Assembly (NCBI RefSeq): GCF_009649175.1
Contig: NZ_WJPO01000001.1
Coordinates: 277,561-341,560, forward strand
Length of the DNA stretch: 64,000 nucleotides
DNA from: Rhodovulum strictum
Lineage (GTDB): Bacteria; Pseudomonadota; Alphaproteobacteria; Rhodobacterales; Rhodobacteraceae
Direction: 5' to 3'
Shown here one piece after another: positions 56,555 through 64,000 of the stretch. The notes under the pieces are model-generated. The model was not told the DNA's origin. It was given only the letters and a program-made list of their open reading frames with translations, and did no database searches. A program made the position numbers and the translations under genes. The number at the start of each line of letters is the position of its first letter. Position 1 is the first letter of the stretch.

Positions 56555-59500
56555 TTACGCAATACGGCGCGCTCCTCTAACCGCACGCCCGAACATCAGC
56601 CCCATGATCATCTCTCGTCCTTCCCGGTCCTGCAGGAAGGCGCTCTGCATCTGACGGTCGCGCTGGAACGCCAGGATGGCCCGACGCATGAACTCCTCGC
56701 CAAACCGCGGCCGGACAACTTCGGGCGGGTTGTTCCGCAGCATCTCTGCCCAGGCCTCATCGTCGAGGATGGCTTCATTCACCGCCTCGAACCGGATGTA
56801 ATCCTCCTCGGTGAAGTTCGTGGCGTGCCGGTCGTTGAACGCTCTGATGATCTCGGACAGCGTGCGGCGTTCTTCGTCGGTGAACGGGTTCGCCCCGAAC
56901 CGGTCGATCGGTGACAGCGGCTTCGTTTCGGTCGCCGCCAGCGAGGCATCGATCTCGTCGCCCTCAGAAAGCCGGAACGCCTGCAGTTCCAGCATGTCGT
57001 CGGTGACATCGCCGCCCTGGGGCGCCTCGCGCGACGGAAGCAGGCGTTTCAGCCAGCTTCCAAATAGGTACATCTTCTCGAGGTCGCTGTCCTCGAGGGC
57101 GATGACCTGCGAGATGAAGGCGTAGAACCGCAGGAACGACGCCAGCAGTTGCCGGAACTCTTCCTGCTGCTCCTCGGTCAGGGCCGTCCGGAAGCGCTCC
57201 ACTGTCTGCCGGACGATGCCTTCCAGCACCGGACGCTCATCGGCGCGCTGATTGGCTTGCAGGAAGCGTGACACGAACCGGTCGATCTCGCCTTGGTCGA
57301 GGATGTGCATCTCCTGCATCCGGGCAAGCAGTGCATAGACCTGGTGCGGGTCGGAGACCTCTTCCATCGCGGTTGCGTTGTAATAGGGCCGGAACGCCTC
57401 CTTGATGTCCTCCACCTCGTTCCGGAAATCGAGGATGTAGGTCCGCTCCTTCCCGGGATAGGTGCGGTTCAGGCGTGACAGGGTCTGGACGGCCTGGATG
57501 CCGCACAGGTGCCGGTCGACATACATCGCCACGAGCTTCGGTTGATCGAAGCCTGTCTGGTACTTCTCCGCGACCACCAAGACGTTGTAGTCGTCGCCGT
57601 CGAAACGGCCGGGGAGTTCCGTCTCACCGAAGCCGTTGATGCCGGGCTCGGTCAGGTTCGCGCCATCCACCACGATCTCGCCCGAGAAGGCAACCAAGGC
57701 CTTCAGATCATCGTAGCCTTCGCGCCGGATGTAACGGTTGATGGCGCGATGGGTTCGGACAGCATGTTCGCGGCTCGCGGTGACCACCATCGCTTTCGCT
57801 TGGCCGTTCAGTTCCGGCAGGGCATGGCGGCGGAAGTGCTCGACGATGACCTCGGCCTTCTGCTCCATCGCCGTCTCATGGAAATCGACGTAGCGCGCGA
57901 CCTTCCGGTTCGACTTCCGCGGCGACAGCTGGGGGTCGTCCTCGATGGCACGTTCCAGGGCAAAATAGGTCTTGTAGGTTTGGTAGTTGCGCAGGACGTC
58001 GAGGATGAAGCCCTCCTCGATTGCCTGGCGCATCGAATAGAGGTGGAACGGATGCGGCAGGCCGTCCGGCCCCCGCCCGCCGAACCGCTCCAGCGTCACA
58101 TTCTTCGGCGTGGCGGTGAAGGCCAGGTAGGACAGGTTCGCCTGCGGGCCCCGCATGCGTTGCAGCTCGATCAGCGCCCGTTCGTTGTCGTCCAGGTCGG
58201 CATCGGCCAGCACGGACTCGGCCAGCACCCGGCCGAGATTGTCGGCATGCTTTCCCGATTGCGAACTGTGTGCTTCGTCGATGATGATGGCAAACCGCTT
58301 GCCGGCCTCGTTCTTCAGGACGTTCACATGGTCGGTCGAGAACTTGTGGATGGTCGTGGCGATGATCCGTGCCCCACTCTGGATAGCGCTGCGCAACTGG
58401 GCGGAGGTCTCGTCGATCGGCCGGAAATACCCGGGCGTTGTGACGAAGGACCGGATGGTGCCCTGCAGCTGCTGGTCCAGCACTTTGCGGTCTACGACCA
58501 CAATCACGCTGTCGAATACCGGCCGGTCGGCGTCATCGTGCAGCAGAGCCAGCTGATAGGCTGTCCAGGCGATAGTGTTCGACTTGCCCGATCCGGCTGA
58601 GTGCTGCAGCAGGTAGTTGGGACCCGCGCCCAGCCGACGGGCATGCTTCACGATCCGACGCACGGCATCAAGCTGGTGGTACCGCGGCCAGACCGTGGTC
58701 CGTTTCAGCCGTCCGCCCGGTTGCTCAACTTCCGACACCAGGGCGAACCGGTTCAGGATGTCGAGCAGCACGTCGCGGGACAACGCCGCTTCGGCACCAT
58801 CCATATCCCGATAGAGAAAGGCGATGCGGAACTCGTCCGGCACATCCGGGTTGCCGGCGCCGCCGTCCCGGCCGCGGTTGAAAGGCAGGAACCGGGTCCG
58901 GCCGTTTTCCAGTTGGGTCGTCATCGACACGTTGTCCTGGTCCACGGCGAGGTGCAGCAGCGCCCCGCGCTTGAACGTCAGGAGCGGCTCCCCGTTTGGC
59001 GAGCGATCGTTGCGATACTGCTTCTCGGCTGTCAGGTAGGTCGAGCCCGTGGCCGTGTTCTTCAGCTCCATCGTGATGATGGGCAGGCCGTTGATGAACA
59101 GCACTACGTCGATGGCATTCTCGTTCCGCGCCGAATAGCGGACCTGCCGCATCACGGTCAGTCGGTTGCCCTCATAGGCCCGGACCAGATCGGCATTCAG
59201 GCCCGAGGCGGGGCGAAACCCGCAGAGGCTGATCTTGATGCCCGGGATGATCTTGATCCCGTTGCGCAGCACCTCCAGCGTGCCGACCGCCTGAAGCTGC
59301 TTCACCAGTTGCTGAACCAGGGTCTCCCGGACCTTGCCGACGTACTGATCCGCCAGGCGTGTCCACGCATCGGGCTGGGTTGCCCGCACGTAATCCTCAA
59401 TCATCTCCGGATCGAGGGCAGATACCCGGTCATAGGCTGTCGAAGGCCGCTCCTGCCAGCCCTGCCGCGTGACCAGCTGGTGGACAAGGTGGAGTTCCAC

Positions 59501-59560
59501 CGCTTCTTCGGTGTGCAGCTTGTCGCGGAAAATGACGGGACTCGACATAACCTGATTCAC
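56555..59560 (-). CDS. hsdR: Type I restriction enzyme R subunit
   Basis: 1001-aa motor and nuclease subunit. The PD-(D/E)xK nuclease motif spans NAIDVVLFINGLPIITMELKN (Asp near residue 150, ELK near 165). SF2 helicase motifs are LLQHSAGSGKSNTIAW (Walker A), IIIDEAHSSQ (DEAH), YLAFTATP (III) and VVAEKYQTGFDQPKL (V). The C-terminal domain follows. It restricts foreign DNA only with HsdM and HsdS, so it is probably inactive while hsdM is broken. The start is GTG 59560 sharing GTGA with gene X, or ATG 59548. Confidence 0.96.
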   Translation of the reverse strand: MNQVMSSPVIFRDKLHTEEAVELHLVHQLVTRQGWQERPSTAYDRVSALDPEMIEDYVRATQPDAWTRLADQYVGKVRETLVQQLVKQLQAVGTLEVLRNGIKIIPGIKISLCGFRPASGLNADLVRAYEGNRLTVMRQVRYSARNENAIDVVLFINGLPIITMELKNTATGSTYLTAEKQYRNDRSPNGEPLLTFKRGALLHLAVDQDNVSMTTQLENGRTRFLPFNRGRDGGAGNPDVPDEFRIAFLYRDMDGAEAALSRDVLLDILNRFALVSEVEQPGGRLKRTTVWPRYHQLDAVRRIVKHARRLGAGPNYLLQHSAGSGKSNTIAWTAYQLALLHDDADRPVFDSVIVVVDRKVLDQQLQGTIRSFVTTPGYFRPIDETSAQLRSAIQSGARIIATTIHKFSTDHVNVLKNEAGKRFAIIIDEAHSSQSGKHADNLGRVLAESVLADADLDDNERALIELQRMRGPQANLSYLAFTATPKNVTLERFGGRGPDGLPHPFHLYSMRQAIEEGFILDVLRNYQTYKTYFALERAIEDDPQLSPRKSNRKVARYVDFHETAMEQKAEVIVEHFRRHALPELNGQAKAMVVTASREHAVRTHRAINRYIRREGYDDLKALVAFSGEIVVDGANLTEPGINGFGETELPGRFDGDDYNVLVVAEKYQTGFDQPKLVAMYVDRHLCGIQAVQTLSRLNRTYPGKERTYILDFRNEVEDIKEAFRPYYNATAMEEVSDPHQVYALLARMQEMHILDQGEIDRFVSRFLQANQRADERPVLEGIVRQTVERFRTALTEEQQEEFRQLLASFLRFYAFISQVIALEDSDLEKMYLFGSWLKRLLPSREAPQGGDVTDDMLELQAFRLSEGDEIDASLAATETKPLSPIDRFGANPFTDEERRTLSEIIRAFNDRHATNFTEEDYIRFEAVNEAILDDEAWAEMLRNNPPEVVRPRFGEEFMRRAILAFQRDRQMQSAFLQDREGREMIMGLMFGRAVRGARRIA

Positions 59561-60483
59561 TTATGGCTGTGGAAGAAATGTTTCGGATGAAAATGCCCTA
59601 CAAACGCGTTCGCAGGGATTTCATTGCGCAGGATGATTACGGTACCTGCACCTGGGCTGAGAGCTCTTGCTTCCAAACTATCGGATAGACTGCTGAACAG
59701 GAATTCCAGTACGTTCCCGGAAAACTCCAAGATTGTTGATCTATTGATTAAGTGCATCGGCACATCGATGACGAACATAGTAGGGCTTCCGATTTCGCGT
59801 AGTGCTTGCTTTGCTTCGGAGCAGCTGGTTAGGCAACTTCCCAAGTTGAAGAGGTACTCGCTACCAAAGTCGAGGTAGTGCCCAGAATTACCCAATCTAG
59901 TAGTGAAGTCATTTTCATCTGCGCAGCAATAGATGCGGGGTTTGAGGTCGAATCTATTCGCGTGATGACCTCCGTTCAGTTCCGCGATGGCGGCGGACAA
60001 CTTTTCCTCGCTCACACGAGGAAAAGATCCGTTCAAGAAGATGATCCTAGCACGGTCTTCGATGTCGCGGTTCGTCATAAAACGAAGCCCATTCTGGTAG
60101 AAAGCAGCAAGATCGTTCGTACGAGTAGCATGGAACATTCGGAAGGCGTCGAATTCATGCACAAGGCGGTCTGCCGTGACTTCTTTGATGTCTGGCCACT
60201 CGCCAACGACACGTTCGATGATTGTATCGAGCCATGAAAGATCATCGGATACAATGTATTCTGGCAGATCGTCCAGAAAGGCGGCCTTTACGTCATCGGT
60301 GATGTAATCTGAAAGCACTCTCCAAATTCGGTCCTGCCAGAGATCAGGACGGGAATAGCAGAACACGTTTGTCGGGACATGGCGCTCGCTAACGCACGAC
60401 GCGATCTCACGGTTCTCAAACCCTGGAAGCATCGAGCCGGGGACAAGTCCACTTTCTTTGAATGATGAGTGGACATGACTCAT
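59557..60483 (-). CDS. Unknown protein X inserted between hsdS and hsdR
   Basis: 308-aa soluble protein, no signal peptide. Not recognised as a family. Features: a segment with His118 and Arg121 in MFHATRTNDLAAFYQNGLRF, then Tyr185 in PRIYCCADENDF, then GHYLDFGSEYLF (201-212, Glu209) and PTMFVIDVPMHL. The order His...Tyr...Glu near strands recalls the H-Y-E triad of ADP-ribosyltransferase folds; this is a hypothesis only. It is coupled to hsdS (shared ATGA-type overlap at 60480-60483) and to hsdR (GTGA). GC is about 42% (25 of 60 at 59701-59760), far below hsdR (38 of 60 at 57781-57840). It probably arrived as a separate cassette. Confidence 0.7.
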   Translation of the reverse strand: MSHVHSSFKESGLVPGSMLPGFENREIASCVSERHVPTNVFCYSRPDLWQDRIWRVLSDYITDDVKAAFLDDLPEYIVSDDLSWLDTIIERVVGEWPDIKEVTADRLVHEFDAFRMFHATRTNDLAAFYQNGLRFMTNRDIEDRARIIFLNGSFPRVSEEKLSAAIAELNGGHHANRFDLKPRIYCCADENDFTTRLGNSGHYLDFGSEYLFNLGSCLTSCSEAKQALREIGSPTMFVIDVPMHLINRSTILEFSGNVLEFLFSSLSDSLEARALSPGAGTVIILRNEIPANAFVGHFHPKHFFHSHK

Positions 60484-61850
60484 GCTTGCATCTCCTCTTC
60501 GGTCCGGCTGAGTGTGGCTGGGGCGGTGCCGACCTTACCATATGCCTCCACGTCGATCTGACCGGTAACGGCGGCGGTTATCAACGTGGCTCGGTATTCG
60601 CGGAGCTTCTGGACAGTCAGGCGCGTCTTTTCAGCGATGGCTTGAACCTTGCATTCCAAAGCATTCAGACTGTGGCCGATGCTTTCTTGTTCTCTTAGGG
60701 GAGGTAAGGCGACAGGCATGTTCCTCAACAAGTTTTGGCTGAGAGATGCTCGAGTGATCAGGTTCATCTCTTTGGCGAAGTAGCTTCGCAGGCCAGAATG
60801 CTGAAATGCGTATTTCGAAAAAACTGGCGCAAATTGACCCTTGCGAGGTCGGAACCGGATAAGGAACCCTGCAAAAACAGCGTTTTCAATGGTCTCAAAG
60901 CAAACACTCGAGAACCCGATTTCTTCAATTGTTTCGGAGGTTCGAGTGAAGAAAACATCACCAGCCTCTACCGAATAAGCCCTTCGGTCATTCTCAGTCG
61001 ACAGCACCAGACCCGAAACGGTGACCGGCAGTGCCCGGTTCTTATATACATCGCTGTAACTGATGAACGGAAAACCAGAGCCAAAGGCGTTTCCTCCAAT
61101 GTTGATGCCGTTTGCGCAGCGGCCAAGGTAGCCCAACTTCATAACCGTCCAATGCGCCGGGATTTCTCCGATCCAGTCCACTCCAGATGTTTTGAGATCA
61201 ACAGTGCCGTTGATACCTTTCGTTACTGCGATCGAGATCGCGTTGCGAAGCTTAACATCCAGAAGAGTGATCAAGCGTTCCTTCTTCGAGATTAATTCGT
61301 CGATACGCGCAGTTTCGCGATCCAAAAATGCGGCGATCCGTTTCTGAGTCGCAAGATCAGGAAGGGCAATTCGCCCATCCATCATCTTTTGAACATCGAT
61401 GCTTTCAACCGTCGCACCAAATTGCCGCCACTCGAGAAGAAGATCTTTCTGCTGACCTTCGATCCAGTAAACCAGAAACTCCGGTAGGAGCCTCCTTCCG
61501 ACATGGAAGGCTTTCATGTCCTGGTTCAGCGTGACACGGGTGCCGCTGATAGCTACCGGAAGCGAATGGCGCAAGATACCGGAGCGCGCAACGATCAGAG
61601 GAGAGCCAGCCTTTACGAACGAGGTGGCGCTCTCGCGAACTGCCTCCTCGGTGATGTAGTCCTCGGTGTCGGCAATCACCCGGCGTTTCATGTCCTTCGG
61701 GGATACCCATGGGATATCACCGTTTGTCCAATAGGCCTCCCGATCCTTCGACGGCGTGCCGCCACCTTGGAGCTTCGCCAGATGTTTCAATCGGAACACT
61801 GGCCAGTCCTGCCTGGCACGCTGCAAACGGTTACGCTGAAGATCAGTCAC
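60480..61850 (-). CDS. hsdS: Type I restriction-modification specificity subunit
   Basis: 456-aa DNA-recognition subunit with two target-recognition domains. TRD1 (about residues 15-150) starts with the typical FRLKHLAKLQGGGTPSKDREAYW. The central conserved helix has LPDLATQKRIAAFLDRETARIDELISKKERLI. TRD2 (about 228-400) begins IPAHWTVMKLGYLGRCANG, and the C-terminal repeat of the helix reads LPPLREQESIGHSLNALECKVQAIAEK. It starts at GTG 61850 in a GTGA overlap with hsdM. Local GC is about 48% (29 of 60 at 60841-60900), lower than hsdR and hsdM, as expected for a swapped specificity gene. Confidence 0.94.
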   Translation of the reverse strand: MTDLQRNRLQRARQDWPVFRLKHLAKLQGGGTPSKDREAYWTNGDIPWVSPKDMKRRVIADTEDYITEEAVRESATSFVKAGSPLIVARSGILRHSLPVAISGTRVTLNQDMKAFHVGRRLLPEFLVYWIEGQQKDLLLEWRQFGATVESIDVQKMMDGRIALPDLATQKRIAAFLDRETARIDELISKKERLITLLDVKLRNAISIAVTKGINGTVDLKTSGVDWIGEIPAHWTVMKLGYLGRCANGINIGGNAFGSGFPFISYSDVYKNRALPVTVSGLVLSTENDRRAYSVEAGDVFFTRTSETIEEIGFSSVCFETIENAVFAGFLIRFRPRKGQFAPVFSKYAFQHSGLRSYFAKEMNLITRASLSQNLLRNMPVALPPLREQESIGHSLNALECKVQAIAEKTRLTVQKLREYRATLITAAVTGQIDVEAYGKVGTAPATLSRTEEEMQA

Positions 61851-63706
61851 GCTACCACCTCTTTCAGCAGCCCGGCGATCTCTGCCTCCAGGGCCTTCAG
61901 TTCGGCGTCGATCTCAGCCAGCGGCCGCGGCGGAACATACTGGTAGAAATACCGGTTAAAGTTGATCTCGTAGCCGACCCGGCCGACCTTCCCATCCTTG
62001 TCATCGGTGTAGCCCGTGTCCACCCAGGCGTCGGGCACGAAGGGCGTGACTTCGCGAGCGAAGTACGCCTTCCAGTCCTCCTTCAACGGCACCAACTCAA
62101 AATCCCGCAGTTCCGGATCCGGCTCGATCTGCCCCTTGGCGTCACGACAGATCTCGGCCTCCTCGTCCCGCTCGCCGAAATGCTGGACCAGCGCCTTCCT
62201 GATCGGCGTCGACAGTTTCACGCCGACGGCCTTGGCCAGCGCCGCGACCGCGCCTTCGAAGACATCGCGGCTGGTGAAGCTCTGGCCCATCAGGCTGTCG
62301 CGCAGCACCGCTTTCAGGCCGGGCAGGTCATCTCCCAGCTTGTCGAGGCCCTTCGCGCCATCCATCTCGACGATCTTCGCGCCGGTGATGTCGAAGCGAA
62401 GGCGCAGCGGGCGTTCCACCCGGATTTCGCGATAGCCGAAGTCGGTGGTGTCGAAGATCTTCGACACGTCGCCATAGCCAGCCCTGCCGTTCAGGAACTC
62501 GTGGTAGATGCGGACGATCTCGGCCCGGGCCTCGTCCGGGATCTGGCGCCGCTTCGAGCCGAGCGACGGGCGCATGGCCTTCCAGAACCGCTCGCCCGAA
62601 GCATCGATCAACTGGACCTTCCCGCGCCGGGCGGCGTCCTTCCGGTTGTCGAGGATCCACACATAGGTCTGGATTCCGGTGTTGTAGAACAGGTCGGTCG
62701 GCAAAGCGACGATCGCCTCCACCCAGTCGTTCTCCAGCATCCAACGTCGGATTTCGCTCTCGCCCGAACCGGCGCCGCCGGTGAAAAGGGGCGACCCGTT
62801 CATGACGATGCCAATGCGCGAGCCGTTCTCGTCGTCACGCATCTTCGAGATCATGTGCTGCAGGAACAGCAGCTGGCCATCGGAGATCCGCGGCAGGCCC
62901 GCGCCGAACCGACCTTCGTGCCCCTTGCGATCGGCTTCAGCCTTGATATCGTCTGCGTACTTCTTCCAGTCCACGCCATACGGCGGGTTCGACAGCATGT
63001 AGTGGAAGGTCTCGTTCCGGTGCGCGTCCTCGGTCAGCGTATTGCCGAAGGCGATGCGGGAAGCGTCGTGTCCCTTGACCAGCATGTCGGACTTGCAGAC
63101 CGCGAAGGATTCCGGGTTCAGCTCTTGCCCGAAGAGGTCGACTTTCAGGCCAGGATTGAGAGCCGTCATCGCTTCTTCCGCGGTGGAGAGCATGCCGCCG
63201 GTGCCGCATGCGGGGTCATAGATGCGCCGAATGATACCCTTGCCCGACAGCGCAACTTCGTCGTTGGCGATGATCAGGTCAACGATCAGGCGGACCACCT
63301 CGCGCGGAGTGAAGTGTTCCCCCGCAGTTTCGTTCGAGATTTCCGAGAAACGCCGGATCAGCTCCTCGAACAGGTAACCCATCTCCAGGTTGGAGACCTT
63401 GCTCGGATGCAGGTCCGCCCGCGCGAAGCTGTCGAAGACCCGCCAGAGGGACTTGGCGTCCTCGAGCCCTTTCAGGACCTCGGTGAACTTGAACTTCTCG
63501 ATGAAGATGTCACGCACGTTCGGACTGAAGCCCATCAGGTAGTCGACGAGATTCTTGCGAAGGTGCTTGGGGTCCTGTTCGCGCAGCGTGGCGAAGGTGA
63601 AGGGGCTGACATTGTAGATCTGGCCGCCAGCGTTCGCGACCGAGGTCAGGATCATGAACCGGGCTTCGTCGTCGGTGCCTTCGGGCAGGCTGGCGGCGGC
63701 TTCTAG
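61847..63706 (-). pseudogene. hsdM: Type I modification methyltransferase, 5-prime end cut off by an IS
   Basis: The remaining about 620 codons contain the SAM-binding motif YDPACGTGG and the catalytic NPPYG, plus GEHFTPREVVRLIVDLI. On the 5-prime side the frame runs in LEAAASLPEGTDDEARFMILTS and then meets a stop at 63716-63718, where IS sequence begins; the N-terminal roughly 80-100 residues expected for HsdM are missing. An internal ATG at 63655 could restart translation but would lack the N-terminal helices that contact HsdS. The product is probably inactive, so the locus should neither methylate nor restrict. Confidence 0.9.
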
Positions 63707-64000
63707 GCTCCAGACTCATTGATCGTCAAAGCCAGAACAGGACGGTTGCGGCGAGGGCGATGGCGGAAAGGAAGGTCTTGGCGCATCGGTCGTAGCGGGT
63801 CGCGATGCGGCGCCAGTCCTTCAGCCTACCGAACATGATCTCTATCCGGTTGCGCCGCTTGTAGCGGCGTTTATCGTATCGGACGGCCTTGCCGCGCGAC
63901 TTCCGGCCGGGAATGCAGGGCTTTATCCCCTTGTCTTTCAAAGCATCTCTGAACCAGTCGGCGTCATAGCCGCGGTCCGCGATCAACCAATCTGCAGCGG
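63706..64000 (-). mobile_element. IS5-type insertion sequence, one end
   Basis: Begins at about 63706, where hsdM homology stops, with the likely terminal sequence GGCTCCAGACTCATTGATC (read on the plus strand from 63706). A CTAG at 63703-63706 may be the target duplication. The element carries a transposase gene and runs past the window end, so the other terminus and the full target repeat cannot be checked. Confidence 0.75.
63726..64000 (-). CDS. IS5-family transposase, C-terminal part
   Basis: C-terminal part of a DDE transposase; the open frame continues to the last base of the window. LIADRGYDADWFRDAL carries the second catalytic aspartate of the DDE triad. YKRRNRIEIMFGRLK fits the Y-(2)-R-(3)-E-(6)-K signature exactly, giving the catalytic glutamate; ALAATVLFWL is the usual tail. 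In many IS5 elements this is the second of two frames joined by programmed frameshifting; the first cannot be seen here. Confidence 0.92.
   Translation of the reverse strand, partial: AADWLIADRGYDADWFRDALKDKGIKPCIPGRKSRGKAVRYDKRRYKRRNRIEIMFGRLKDWRRIATRYDRCAKTFLSAIALAATVLFWL

Noticed and set aside
60735..61295. Plus-strand 186-aa frame opposite hsdS
   Set aside because: The minus strand encodes HsdS with both recognition domains and conserved helices; the plus frame is a shadow.

Overview
The window is GC-rich alphaproteobacterial chromosome. Gene content and order point to the family Rhodobacteraceae (Rhodobacter, Paracoccus or Rhodovulum type). The clearest signs are the mdh, mcl2, nnrU, DUF1737, mch, sdhCDAB cluster, an F0 operon that carries b-prime apart from F1, MipZ, a class II B12-dependent ribonucleotide reductase, and the rpsP, bluB, rimM, trmD, rplS, rpmE run. 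Nearly all of bases 1 to 55055 is ordinary, tightly packed housekeeping sequence with many ATGA or GTGA stop/start overlaps.

Layout. 1-7584: TCA-cycle and ethylmalonyl-CoA-pathway block, with mdh (cut by the window start) on the minus strand and mcl2, nnrU, DUF1737, mch, sdhC, sdhD, sdhA, sdhB on the plus strand. Two identical palindromes 21 bp apart lie upstream of sdhC. 7633-14020: minus-strand genes mipZ, rpmE, rplS, trmD, a membrane protein, rimM, bluB, rpsP, chorismate mutase and ffh. 14268-17100: azoR, a divergent LysR gene with an EamA transporter, and an ArsR regulator. 17298-19839: atpI, atpB, atpE, atpF-prime, atpF. 19917-25529: GntR regulator, OmpA lipoprotein, Ada-type methyltransferase, nth, PfkB kinase and an S8 protease. 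25542-28460: sulfotransferase, GT14-like glycosyltransferase, HIT protein. 28651-31444: polyamine-type ABC transporter. 31515-36932: RluE-type synthase, ABC-2 ATPase, zinc-finger protein, DsbA-like protein, polA. 36972-44317: DUF1285 gene and a MoxR/DUF58/DUF4159 membrane operon. 44413-52681: VOC protein, dnaE, slyX, hisS, hisZ, hisG, DUF1489. 52791-55055: nrdJ.

From about 55056 to the end the base composition drops and all genes run leftward. This is an accessory island: a Type I restriction-modification locus in the order hsdM, hsdS, gene X, hsdR, then a small ORF and a DUF3800 gene. hsdM has lost its 5-prime end to an IS5-type insertion sequence that continues past the window end. Gene X (308 aa) is unrecognised and is joined to hsdS and hsdR by overlapping start and stop codons. 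hsdS and X are AT-richer than hsdM and hsdR, which suggests a cassette exchanged inside the locus.

Functional links: Mcl2 and Mch act in the ethylmalonyl-CoA pathway, which feeds C4 units to the Sdh and Mdh encoded beside them. That pathway and NrdJ both need adenosylcobalamin, and BluB makes the lower ligand of that cofactor. The least expected features are the in-phase double operator before sdhC, a roughly 240-bp low-GC patch inside the essential hisS gene, and gene X in the restriction locus.
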